DNA of 64,000 nucleotides from an uncultured Clostridium sp. (GTDB lineage: Bacteria > Bacillota > Clostridia > Lachnospirales > Lachnospiraceae), in the NCBI GenBank assembly GCA_947178445.1, contig CAMWYJ010000012.1, forward strand, positions 1 through 64,000, read 5' to 3'. Under the pieces are notes generated by a model, which worked only from the letters and a program-made list of their open reading frames with translations, did not search any database and was not told where the DNA came from. Position numbers and translations under genes: made by a program. This document shows positions 50,859 through 58,987 of the stretch, in pieces (within the stretch, counting starts at the first letter, position 1; every line of letters begins with the position of its first letter).

Positions 50859-51741
50859 GATGAAACACCTCCTGATGGGAATTAATTATTTTCTTCGTCA
50901 AGGGAAGCCCTTCCTCTTTTGGATATTCAAAGTCTTCCTTCTTTGTTTCATCCTTTTCTCTCTTCCCAAATTCTTCTATTGTACGCTGTCCGTCATCTGA
51001 ATCACAATCTCCACTGCCGGAATCTTCCTGCCCAGATTCATTCTTTTTTTTACGCATAAGCGAAAAACACAGCAGGACCAATGCCGCACAGACCATGCCA
51101 GCACCTATACATATCAGTGTAATTCCTATGACCGGATAGCCCATAAAAAGCAGGACAATTGCCATTCCCAGCATAAAAATCCAAAGCAGCCCGGCTAGGC
51201 TTGCACCGATTCCCAATGCCAGGCAAAAACCACTCCAGCATACCCATAAAAACCATATAACACATTTTATACCAAATGCGCATACTGCAAACAACAGATT
51301 ACAAAGCCTGCCCCAAAAATGCCTGCCTTTCGCACGTTCCCTGCTCTTTTTCATATATGCCTTAAATTTGGAAAAAGGAAGCTTTATCAGATTATACAGC
51401 TTCTTTGCCTGGCGGGCTCCCCATTTCCCTGCTGTTCCTGCGCCTTTTCCAATAGCAGAAGTCGCTTTCTCTGTTGCTTTCCTGCTTCCCTGCTTCACTT
51501 TCTCAAAATCAATGTTCTTCTTATCGCCACTATAACCTGCCTTTACATGATATGCCCCTAATATACCTGCTGTCAGTTCCTGCAGATTACCAAAATCTTT
51601 TATCGCTTCCTCCTCTGAAAGACCATTCTTCATCTTCATATCAATATGCTGTTCGTATTCCTCCACAATATCCTGAATCTCTTTTTCCTCCAACACTGAG
51701 AGATTCTTCCTTAACTTTGATAAAAATTCTTCCTTTTTCAT
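50851..51741 (-). CDS. DUF1700 (HAAS)-type membrane protein
   Basis: 296 residues. Residues 1-65 are the helical HAAS/DUF1700 domain (MKKEEFLSKLRKNLSVLEEK, EEYEQHI, EEEAIKDFG). A basic region follows, then four hydrophobic spans (about 145-225) and a charged Asp/Glu-rich tail. In Firmicutes such genes sit behind PadR regulators and ahead of a surface DUF4097 protein, and likely serve envelope stress or signalling. Confidence 0.88.
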   Translation of the reverse strand: MKKEEFLSKLRKNLSVLEEKEIQDIVEEYEQHIDMKMKNGLSEEEAIKDFGNLQELTAGILGAYHVKAGYSGDKKNIDFEKVKQGSRKATEKATSAIGKGAGTAGKWGARQAKKLYNLIKLPFSKFKAYMKKSRERAKGRHFWGRLCNLLFAVCAFGIKCVIWFLWVCWSGFCLALGIGASLAGLLWIFMLGMAIVLLFMGYPVIGITLICIGAGMVCAALVLLCFSLMRKKKNESGQEDSGSGDCDSDDGQRTIEEFGKREKDETKKEDFEYPKEEGLPLTKKIINSHQEVFHHA

Positions 51742-51774
51742 TTTTTCTCTCCTTCCTGATTTATAACCAAAGTT

Positions 51775-52095
51775 CTACGTATCATCTGCCATTTTTAAAA
51801 AATCACTTACTTTTTTTGAAAATTGATTCCATTCCTTCTCTAATTCATCCTGATACAATATTCCGGGTGCGGTAATATGATAGTATTTTCTCGGAGGTCC
51901 TTCTGTTGATTCCTTCAAATACGTCTCAAAATAGTGCTCATTTGTAAGCCTTTTTAACAGCGGATAAATGGTTCCCTCATTGACATCCACCACCTTGGAA
52001 ACCTCCTCCACCAATTCATATCCATACATATCCTGATGTATAACCGATTTTAATACAATCAACTCTAACACACCCTTTTTAAACTGTGCATTCAC
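51775..52095 (-). CDS. PadR-family transcriptional repressor
   Basis: 106 residues from a GTG at 52093-52095, with GAGGTGA upstream. It shows FKKGVLELIVLKSVIHQDMY, VNEGTIYPLLKRL and PPRKYYHIT, the PadR winged-helix motifs. It heads the operon with the DUF1700 gene and probably represses it through the half-sites at its promoter. Confidence 0.94.
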   Translation of the reverse strand: MNAQFKKGVLELIVLKSVIHQDMYGYELVEEVSKVVDVNEGTIYPLLKRLTNEHYFETYLKESTEGPPRKYYHITAPGILYQDELEKEWNQFSKKVSDFLKMADDT

Positions 52096-52130
52096 GCTCT
52101 CACCTCTTTTCAAATTTATTTTTCTTTTTC

Positions 52131-52170
52131 CAAGTACAATAATACGCCCATTACTTGGTTATGTCAAGTA
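52131..52170 (-). promoter_or_regulatory. PadR-module promoter and operator half-sites
   Basis: TTGACA (52162-52167) and TATTAT (52139-52144) are spaced 17 on the minus strand. CAAGTA/TACTTG half-sites at 52131-52136, 52152-52157 and 52165-52170 overlap both promoter boxes, as expected for an autorepressor. Confidence 0.65.
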
Positions 52171-52320
52171 CTAAAATAATTTTAATACTATATTCAAAAA
52201 AAGAAACCTGCATCACAGGCAGATTGTCTCACTTCCGGCTGTTATTATCCTTTACCAAAATGAAACCTTACCTGTTTTCACAGATTTCTTTTTCTAAAAC
52301 TCCAAATTGTAAAATACTCC

Positions 52321-53001
52321 CTATCCTCTGCTTGGCATCATGGCAATGATACGTGCCGCAAAATCATTAAAGTTCTGTGTCTGCAATACCACACGTCCCG
52401 GACCGGTAAGCTTCGTTAAGAATAGACCCTCACCACCGAAGAAAATATTACCAAGTCCCTTCACAGTCTCAACCTCATAGCTTACAGTCTTGTCAAATGC
52501 AACTACATTACCGGTATCAACCTTTATTACCTCACCCACTGCTAACTCTTTTACAACCTGATCTCCATCCACCTCAAGAAATGCATATCCTTCGCCCTTG
52601 ATATCCTGTAAGATAAATCCTTCACCACCGAACAGTCCGGAAGAAAACTTCTTCGTAAGGGCAATTGACACATCTACACCCTCCTGTGCACAAAGAAATG
52701 CTTTCTTTTGTGCAATAATTCCCGGAGTGCCGCTTAAATTAACCGGAATTACATCTCCTGGAACCGTAGAACCAAATGCAATTTTGGCACCATCCCTTGC
52801 TGCTGTATAAGTTGCCATAAATAACGACTCACCCGCAAGCATTCTTCCAAGTCCCTTCATCAGACCACCCTTTGTATTGGTCTTCATTTCAATTCCCTCT
52901 GTCTGCCATACCATACCGCCACTCTGGGTATACATAGATTCCCCTCTGTCTAACGTCACCTCAACAGCAGGCACTGTTTTTCCAATAATTTCGTACTGCA
53001 C
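52321..53001 (-). CDS. AIM24 / TIGR00266 family protein
   Basis: 226 residues with internal beta-repeat features: GESMYTQSGGMVWQTEGIEM, FMATYTAARDGAKIAFGS, SSGLFGGEGFILQDIKGEG, FFGGEGLFLTKLTGPGRVVL. The length and Gly-rich FGGEG repeats fit the family. Function is unknown in bacteria. It stands alone between the PadR operon and proC. Confidence 0.92.
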   Translation of the reverse strand: MQYEIIGKTVPAVEVTLDRGESMYTQSGGMVWQTEGIEMKTNTKGGLMKGLGRMLAGESLFMATYTAARDGAKIAFGSTVPGDVIPVNLSGTPGIIAQKKAFLCAQEGVDVSIALTKKFSSGLFGGEGFILQDIKGEGYAFLEVDGDQVVKELAVGEVIKVDTGNVVAFDKTVSYEVETVKGLGNIFFGGEGLFLTKLTGPGRVVLQTQNFNDFAARIIAMMPSRG

Positions 53002-53231
53002 CTTTCATGTCCTCCTCATCTTCACACATAACCAGCATATTCTGAGAATCTGCCAATCATGCCATGTATTATTAATTTTTTATCCTCTTCCATTATACGC
53101 TTTCGTTGCTTAAAGAACAATCTATTTTTGCATAATTCGCGGAAATCGTCTGTGTACTGGCCAAGTATAAAACACTGTTAAAATAACTTATCCATACACA
53201 GCCAGACTCTGCTATCCTCATGTCTAACAGA

Positions 53232-54026
53232 TTATAGTCCCCGTGCCTTTTTTGTACATGCCTTCATTGCTTCAAAAACCGCACTGCGCATTCCCTTTTC
53301 CTCTAACACACGGACAGCCTCTATTGTGGTTCCCCCCGGTGAACAGACCATATCCTTTAATTCGCCTGGATGCCTGCCAGTTTCTAATACCATTTTGGCA
53401 CTTCCAAGCACTGCCTGTGCTGCAAACTCATAGGCCTGCGCCCGTGGCATCCCATCTGCCACTGCCGCATCTGCCATTGCCTCAATAAACATGAATACAT
53501 AGGCTGGTGAACTGCCGCTCACTGAAACAACTACATCCATTAAATGCTCGGAGACCACCTCACATTTACCAAAACCCTTTAAAACTGCTACTACCTGCTC
53601 CATCTCTAAAGATGTCACATTTGCATTGCAACAGGCTCCTGTAATCCCTTCCCCAACAAGGGCGGGAGTATTTGGCATCGTGCGGATAATCTTCACTTTC
53701 TTGCCAAACTGGTTATCCAGCCATTCTAATGTTTTACCTGGTGCAATTGTTACGATTAACTGTGTTTCATTTACCACGTCCTTAATCTCGTCAATGACTG
53801 CTTCATAATATTGCGGCTTCACAGACAAAACTAAAATCTCTGCCTGCTTTGCTGCTTCCCTGTTATCACTGGTAACATTTATTCCCAAATCATTCTTTGC
53901 CTTCGTAAGCATTGCTTCTGACAAATCTGCCCCCAAAATATCTTCTTTTGAAACAATATGGTTCGCAATAATACCTTTCATCATAGCAGTTGCCATATTT
54001 CCACATCCGATAAATCCAAGTCTCAT
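53232..54026 (-). CDS. proC: pyrroline-5-carboxylate reductase
   Basis: 265 residues from the ATG at 54024-54026, with AGGAG upstream. MRLGFIGCGNMATAMMKGI is the NAD(P) Rossmann motif, then VLSVKPQYYE, TMPNTPALVGEGITG and MVCSPGGTTIEAVRVLE. It performs the last step of proline synthesis. Family length is normal. Confidence 0.97.
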   Translation of the reverse strand: MRLGFIGCGNMATAMMKGIIANHIVSKEDILGADLSEAMLTKAKNDLGINVTSDNREAAKQAEILVLSVKPQYYEAVIDEIKDVVNETQLIVTIAPGKTLEWLDNQFGKKVKIIRTMPNTPALVGEGITGACCNANVTSLEMEQVVAVLKGFGKCEVVSEHLMDVVVSVSGSSPAYVFMFIEAMADAAVADGMPRAQAYEFAAQAVLGSAKMVLETGRHPGELKDMVCSPGGTTIEAVRVLEEKGMRSAVFEAMKACTKKARGL

Positions 54027-54046
54027 AATCTTCACTCTCCTTTTTA

Positions 54047-54080
54047 AGGCAAAACAGGCAGGCAACCAAGGTTACCTGCC
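54047..54080 (-). terminator. terminator of the Lys/Ala-rich protein gene
   Basis: GGCAGGTAACC and GTTGCCTGCC arms with a short loop, followed on the minus strand by TGTTTTG. It lies just upstream of proC. Confidence 0.7.
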
Positions 54081-54115
54081 CATTCACATTCCATATTCTT
54101 CGTCAAGCCAAAATC

Positions 54116-54604
54116 TTATAAAGCTATGCTTCCCTGCTCACCATCAGCTGTATAATAAATCATACCATCCTCTGGCTTTACATAAATATTAAGCTCCTTA
54201 ACAGACTTCTTGCCAACTGCCTCTAAAACCTTTGCTGAAATATCTGCTGTTGTAATCTCATAACCACAAGCCTGAATATAAACAGTCTCTGTTGCTTTCT
54301 TTGCTGGAGCCTTTGCTGCTGTCTTCTTTGCTGCTGCTTTCTTTGCCGGAGCTTTTGCTGCTGTCTTCTTTGCAGGAGTCTTCTTCTCAGCCACTGTCTT
54401 TGTTGCAGCCTTCTTCTCAGTTGCTGCCTTTGTTGTTGTCTTCTTTGCAGGAGCTTTCTTCTCAGCAGCTGCCTTCGTTGTTGTAGCCTTCTTTTCAGCT
54501 ACAGTCTTTGCTGTACTAGCCTTAGCTGCCTCTGCAGCCTTAGCGGCTTCTACTTTAGCCATAGCTACCTTAACCTGATCCTCTGTCTTCTTTGTTGTTG
54601 CCAT
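54116..54604 (-). CDS. Lys/Ala-rich histone-like protein with DUF6465-type C-terminus
   Basis: 162 residues from the ATG at 54602-54604 with GGAGG upstream. Residues 20-110 are repeats built from AAEKKAPAKKTT-like units, as in histone H1 or bacterial AlgP-type tails. The last 55 residues (YIQACGYEITTADISAKVL, then ELNIYVKPEDGMIYYTADGE) match a small domain I recall as DUF6465. DNA or RNA binding through the tail is likely but unproven. It has a strong promoter of its own. Confidence 0.85.
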   Translation of the reverse strand: MATTKKTEDQVKVAMAKVEAAKAAEAAKASTAKTVAEKKATTTKAAAEKKAPAKKTTTKAATEKKAATKTVAEKKTPAKKTAAKAPAKKAAAKKTAAKAPAKKATETVYIQACGYEITTADISAKVLEAVGKKSVKELNIYVKPEDGMIYYTADGEQGSIAL

Positions 54605-54674
54605 TATAAAATCCTCCACTTTCAAATAAAAAAATATGTATGTAAAAAAATCTAGCTACGCATTTCCAAGGTTC

Positions 54675-54703
54675 ATAGTACCCTAAAATAAAAAGAATTG
54701 CAA
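54675..54703 (-). promoter_or_regulatory. promoter of the Lys/Ala-rich protein gene
   Basis: TTGCAA and TACTAT spaced 17 bases on the minus strand, about 70 bases before the start codon. Confidence 0.6.
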
Positions 54704-54786
54704 CTTTTTCGCCTATTTTCGCTAGTATTTACAACGAATTTTCAAAAATAAAGTACTTTCACAACAAAATGCACAAAAAAATATTG

Positions 54787-54853
54787 CCCTATGATACCTG
54801 CAAACGGATGATAAGAGGGGGGGGGATTAAATCCGTCTGCAACCTTCATAAGG
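54787..54853. repeat. inverted repeat with a G9 run in its loop
   Basis: TGCAAACGGAT and ATCCGTCTGCA pair at 10 of 11 bases, with further pairing outside (GCC-TATGA region). The loop carries nine consecutive G at 54817-54825. Nothing codes here. Confidence 0.6.
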
Positions 54854-54861
54854 CAAAGGAA

Positions 54862-54967
54862 TCGCCATGCTCATTCATAGACCTTCGGTCTATTTCATGA
54901 CCGGCTGGCTTTCTTGTTATCGCCATGCCCATTCATAGACCTTCGGTCTATTTCATGATCGGCTGGC
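54862..54967. repeat. two copies of a 48-base hairpin repeat
   Basis: Copies at 54862-54909 and 54920-54967 differ at two positions by eye. Each contains the perfect stem ATAGACC-TTC-GGTCTAT. They start TCGCCATGC and end CGGCTGGC. The spacing is 58 bases start to start. Confidence 0.85.
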
Positions 54968-54974
54968 GCCGTAT

Positions 54975-55034
54975 ATTTGAAGATTAAAAACCGGCTTTGC
55001 AAGCTAGCTTGCAATCCGGTTTTAATCTTCAAAT
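54975..55034 (-). terminator. long terminator hairpin of the rubrerythrin gene
   Basis: A near-perfect stem of about 27 bp (ATTTGAAGATTAAAA-CCGG and complement, centre GCTAGC), 15 bases after the rubrerythrin stop. The outer part is AT-rich. It may be bidirectional. Confidence 0.75.
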
Positions 55035-55048
55035 GCATGGCTTATAGC

Positions 55049-55636
55049 TTAATCAAAGTATCTCTCTAACAGGCCTTTGAGAGCTTTGCCGTGTCTCGCC
55101 TCATCACGAGCCATCTCATGAACAGTATCATGAATTGCATCTAAGTTGTTCTTCTTTGCACACTTAGCAAGGTCTACCTTACCTGCTGTTGCACCAAATT
55201 CACAATCTACTCTCCATGCAAGATTCTTCTTTGTAGAATCTGTCATATTTGCTTCTAACTCTGAACCTAACATCTCAGCAAACTTTGCTGCATGCTCTGC
55301 CTCTTCGTAAGCTGCCTTCTCCCAGTAAAGACCGATTTCCGGATATCCCTCACGGTGTGCAACACGTGCCATGCAAAGATACATACCAACCTCTGAGCAC
55401 TCACCTTCAAAGTTTGCCTTTAACTGATCAAAGATAAACTTCTTATCTTCCTCGCTGATTTCTGAATTATTCTTAACTGTTGCAGCGTATACTCCAAACT
55501 CATGCTCTGCTGCAAGTGCAAGCTCACCTTCTACCTTCTTAAACTTATCTGCACCTACATGACATACCGGACACTCTGCTGGAGCTGCATCTCCCTCATA
55601 AACATAACCACAAACACTACATACAAATTTTGCCAT
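55049..55636 (-). CDS. reverse rubrerythrin
   Basis: 195 residues. The rubredoxin-like FeS4 domain is N-terminal ([10 protein letters not shown] and CPVCHVG), and the ferritin-like diiron domain follows ([49 protein letters not shown]). This is the reversed domain order of Clostridial revRbr, a cytosolic NADH-linked peroxide and oxygen reductase. A strong promoter and a palindrome lie upstream, fitting stress control. Confidence 0.96.
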   Translation of the reverse strand: MAKFVCSVCGYVYEGDAAPAECPVCHVGADKFKKVEGELALAAEHEFGVYAATVKNNSEISEEDKKFIFDQLKANFEGECSEVGMYLCMARVAHREGYPEIGLYWEKAAYEEAEHAAKFAEMLGSELEANMTDSTKKNLAWRVDCEFGATAGKVDLAKCAKKNNLDAIHDTVHEMARDEARHGKALKGLLERYFD

Positions 55637-55684
55637 AATAATATTCTCCTTTTCCTATGCAATTTATTCCTGTGATTTCAAAAT

Positions 55685-55699
55685 CAGTAACAATTACTG
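55685..55699 (-). promoter_or_regulatory. palindrome in the rubrerythrin leader
   Basis: CAGTAA-CAA-TTACTG lies directly after the -10 box, where a repressor could block transcription. It is not a clear PerR box; the regulator is unknown. Confidence 0.4.
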
Positions 55700-55703
55700 T
55701 TTT

Positions 55704-55732
55704 ATAATAGCATTCTGCCTTCCTCATGTCAA
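55704..55732 (-). promoter_or_regulatory. rubrerythrin promoter
   Basis: TTGACA and TATTAT spaced exactly 17 bases on the minus strand, close to consensus. Confidence 0.85.
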
Positions 55733-55739
55733 GCGGGAT

Positions 55740-57110
55740 TTACTCTGACAACAAAATATTCACAACTTCCTTAAGGTTCATTCCATTTGATGCCTTGATA
55801 AGAACAACATCCTCCGGACGTAAGGTAGCCATCAGATAAATGGCTGCCTCCTCATTATCAGAAAATGTATATACCTTTATTTTACTATCCGAAGCTTCAA
55901 TCACCTGTTTAATGTTCTGGGATAGAGTTCCCAATACCACAACCTCATCTATCGGCTTATCTAATAGGAAAGAACCAATTTCCCTATGATATTCTGCCTC
56001 ATTTACACCAAGCTCATACATATCCCCGAGCACAGCTACCCTGCGCCCTTGACACGGCATATCACAAAGCACATTGATGCTCGCTTTCATGGAATCAGGA
56101 CTGGCATTATAGGTATCATCGATTATGGTAAACTTATTTTCCAAAGGAATAATGTGCTGGCGCTGTCCTTCAAATTCATCAAAGCCCGTTGCTGCCACCT
56201 CCATTGGAATTCCATTTTCACAGGCAACCGCCAATGCTGCAACACAATTTCCCACATTGTGCCTGCCAAGGGTATTCAAATGCACTTTAACTTCTTTCGT
56301 TCCATGCACACAGGTAAATGTCGTATAGGTATCATGATAGACAATATCCTTTGCATAATAATCACACCAGTCAGATGTTCCGTAGAACAAAGTACGGCAA
56401 TTTACATCCTCTGTTGTCTTTGCGCTTTTTAGTAATGCATCATCGCCGTTTAAGAAAAGGGTTCCACCCTCCTTCATGCTGCTGATCACACGCAGCTTCT
56501 CACGGCGGATTGTATCCTGTGTCTTCATAAATTCGATATGTGCCACACCAATCGTGGTAACCACTGCCATATCCGGCTTAACAAGGTCAGACAACACTTC
56601 CATCTGCCCCACTTCACTGATTCCAAGCTCTAATACCGCAATCTCATCCTCACTGCTCATGCGGGATAAGGTGATCGGTACACCAATCTGGGAATTTAGA
56701 TTCTTCTCTGTATGAAAGGTTCTCCTTGCAGAGGAAAGTGCCTTTGTTATCATTTCTCTTGTTGTCGTTTTTCCTACACTTCCGGTTACTGCAACCACTG
56801 GCATCGAATTTCTATTACGAATTTCTTTTCCAATCCGCTGCAATGCCTTTACCGTATCATTCACATAAATATGTGGCTTATCTACTACTCCTTCACTATG
56901 TTCCGAAGTCAGGGTCGCTGCACCCTTTTCCAATGCGGATTCCACAAAACGGTGGGCATCCACCCGCTCACCGATAATCGGTACAAACAAATCCCCTTCT
57001 TTGATTTCCTTTGAATTAATACAGATATCCGTTAATGGTGTGCTCGCATCACCGCAAAGCAGTACACCACCTGTCATTTCCACAATATCCCTAACTGTTA
57101 TATTTTCCAT
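55740..57110 (-). CDS. murF: UDP-MurNAc-tripeptide:D-Ala-D-Ala ligase
   Basis: 456 residues: N-domain DICINSKEIKEGDLFVPI, P-loop VTGSVGKTTTREM, NLNSQIGVPITLSRM, DDTYNASPDSMKASI and VLGDMYELG. It adds D-Ala-D-Ala to the peptidoglycan precursor in the cytosol. It follows the HAD gene by two bases. Confidence 0.96.
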   Translation of the reverse strand: MENITVRDIVEMTGGVLLCGDASTPLTDICINSKEIKEGDLFVPIIGERVDAHRFVESALEKGAATLTSEHSEGVVDKPHIYVNDTVKALQRIGKEIRNRNSMPVVAVTGSVGKTTTREMITKALSSARRTFHTEKNLNSQIGVPITLSRMSSEDEIAVLELGISEVGQMEVLSDLVKPDMAVVTTIGVAHIEFMKTQDTIRREKLRVISSMKEGGTLFLNGDDALLKSAKTTEDVNCRTLFYGTSDWCDYYAKDIVYHDTYTTFTCVHGTKEVKVHLNTLGRHNVGNCVAALAVACENGIPMEVAATGFDEFEGQRQHIIPLENKFTIIDDTYNASPDSMKASINVLCDMPCQGRRVAVLGDMYELGVNEAEYHREIGSFLLDKPIDEVVVLGTLSQNIKQVIEASDSKIKVYTFSDNEEAAIYLMATLRPEDVVLIKASNGMNLKEVVNILLSE

Positions 57111-57112
57111 AA

Positions 57113-57952
57113 CTACTCCATTTCTTCGGTTTGTTTCACCATTTGTTCTATAAACTGCGCCACACCATCCTCCTCATTCGATGGAATAATGGAATGTGCC
57201 ATATTCTGTATCTCCGGATGTGCATTAGACACCGCATAAAAATAATCACTGCCATCTAAAAGTGCTTTATCATTTAAATTATCTCCAAAAGCAACCACGC
57301 TGTCATAACCGCCACTCTGCCTCAGGTAGTCAATAGCCTCTTTCTTCGAAGCCTTTTCACTGTAAATCTCCAGATAGTATGCATCATTGTATACATCCGG
57401 ATAAAATTCTGCTTTCACACCCTTTACAACCGAAAGCTCCCGGTAAAGCCCTTCTAACATCTGCTTTTTTTCTCTTAGCATACAATAAATAATGCCATTT
57501 CCCGCAATCAGGCTTAAATCATCCACCTCCGTAAATTTCTTGTTATATTTCATAATCCATTCGTTTCGAAAATAATTAAGGGAAGTAGAATCCACACTAT
57601 CATAATATGCAACAAACTCATCCTGTTCCAACGCATATAAAAAGCAACTCAATTTTTTTGTCTTGATCAGCCCAAGAAGCACCATAATAACGGTTTCCTC
57701 CATCGTTTCCATTTTAAGATACTTCTTTGACTTCATATCATAGATGAGCACACCATTCATCATCATCACTGGCAGATTCAGGTGAAGCGGCTCAATAATT
57801 TTAAGCGCTGTCGCCGGTGTTCTCGCCGTAGAAATCGTAAAATGCAGTCCCTTCTCAATCTCCCGGTTAATAATCTTCGCTGTTTTTTCGCTAATCTCGG
57901 CATTCCCGTTTAAGAGAGTGCCATCCAAATCACTTACATATAATCTCTTCAT
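57113..57952 (-). CDS. Cof-type HAD phosphatase
   Basis: 279 residues. The motif YVSDLDGTLLNGNAEIS carries the nucleophile and acid Asp. ISTARTP and the C-terminal VVAFGDNLNDKALLD complete the HAD site, with a Cof-type cap between. It probably dephosphorylates sugar phosphates or similar metabolites. It is co-transcribed with murF. Confidence 0.93.
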   Translation of the reverse strand: MKRLYVSDLDGTLLNGNAEISEKTAKIINREIEKGLHFTISTARTPATALKIIEPLHLNLPVMMMNGVLIYDMKSKKYLKMETMEETVIMVLLGLIKTKKLSCFLYALEQDEFVAYYDSVDSTSLNYFRNEWIMKYNKKFTEVDDLSLIAGNGIIYCMLREKKQMLEGLYRELSVVKGVKAEFYPDVYNDAYYLEIYSEKASKKEAIDYLRQSGGYDSVVAFGDNLNDKALLDGSDYFYAVSNAHPEIQNMAHSIIPSNEEDGVAQFIEQMVKQTEEME

Positions 57953-57990
57953 CTGTACTCCTTTTAATCCAGCTTTCTATTTTTAGCCAC

Positions 57991-58045
57991 GAGCAAAACT
58001 CCCTATTTGGGGGAAGATGCTGTTTGTTAAAACAGCGTTTCGCTC
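57991..58045 (-). ncRNA. compact multi-hairpin structure upstream of the HAD gene
   Basis: On the minus strand GAGCGAAAC pairs with GTTTTGCTC around two inner hairpins (GCTGTTT/AAACAGC and CCC/GGG), suggesting a three-way junction of about 55 bases. The stop of the MBL gene lies in its first arm. It may be a leader element or simply intergenic structure. Confidence 0.3.
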
Positions 58046-58769
58046 ATCCTATTTTATCTATGGTAAACACAATTTCTGACCTTCCATCTGCGTCCTCATA
58101 TACACTGCAATACGTTTCAAAACCAATCATATTCTGCTTCGTATTCTCATCTACTTTCAAATTTTCAATATTTCTTAAATGTGTTCGCAATTTTTCTTTT
58201 TTGTACATTTTGTCACTATGTCCGCAAAGGTATGATGTAAATTCCAACTCAGAAACTGCTGCAATTGTCTTATGCAATTGTTTAAACGACAGCGAGCCAT
58301 AATTGAACAGCCATAAACACTCATTTAGAGCATCTCCCGCAATCAGGATTTTTTCCTCCAATATGAGAAACCCAACCGAGCCTTTTGTATGTCCAGTCAT
58401 GGCAACAACCTCTATATTCATATCTCCTAACGAAATCCGCTGGCCGATTTTGATTTCCTTCAGCGTGTAAGATGTATGCTCATCTGCTTCAAAATGCCTG
58501 ATGATATCCCATTCTTCCTTTATCGCATAAACCGTATCAAACCTGTAATTCCCACCAATATGATCGGGGTGCCCATGACTGTTTACGACAATATATGGAG
58601 TAGAAATATTCTTTTCAACAAAAGCTCTCAAATCCCGTCTGCCAAATCCGGTATCAATTAACACCGCCAGTTCACTCCCTTTAACAAGAGTACAGTATAC
58701 ACCGTCATCTTCTGCTATCTGCCAAATGTTATCACGAATTTTTGTATATGTATATGTTTCTGTTTTCAT
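58044..58769 (-). CDS. metallo-beta-lactamase fold hydrolase
   Basis: 241 residues from the ATG at 58767-58769 (AAAGGTG 8 bases upstream). The metal motif VNSHGHPDHIGGNYRF is present, followed by MTGHTKGSVGFLI, AGDALNECLW and GHSDKMY. These are the ligands of a dinuclear site, typical of glyoxalase II-like hydrolases. The substrate is unknown. Confidence 0.93.
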   Translation of the reverse strand: MKTETYTYTKIRDNIWQIAEDDGVYCTLVKGSELAVLIDTGFGRRDLRAFVEKNISTPYIVVNSHGHPDHIGGNYRFDTVYAIKEEWDIIRHFEADEHTSYTLKEIKIGQRISLGDMNIEVVAMTGHTKGSVGFLILEEKILIAGDALNECLWLFNYGSLSFKQLHKTIAAVSELEFTSYLCGHSDKMYKKEKLRTHLRNIENLKVDENTKQNMIGFETYCSVYEDADGRSEIVFTIDKIG

Positions 58770-58987
58770 GCTTTCACCTTTCATACATTCTTAGAAATTC
58801 TTATGTTAAGTTATCGTATAAATCTTACTGACAAATTCATCTGCTTTGCATGTGTCCATAAGCGTATTATATTCTTTATATCGAAAATAAGCAATAAGCT
58901 TTGTATATGAACAAAAATATGCGAAGTACCAGGCTTTCATTTTGTGTAATACGTGCATTTCCTGACATTCCTGCACCAATCACATAT

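Noticed and set aside
54862..54967. Direct repeats as a CRISPR array
   Set aside because: Only two units, spacer of 10 bases, strong internal hairpins and no cas genes.
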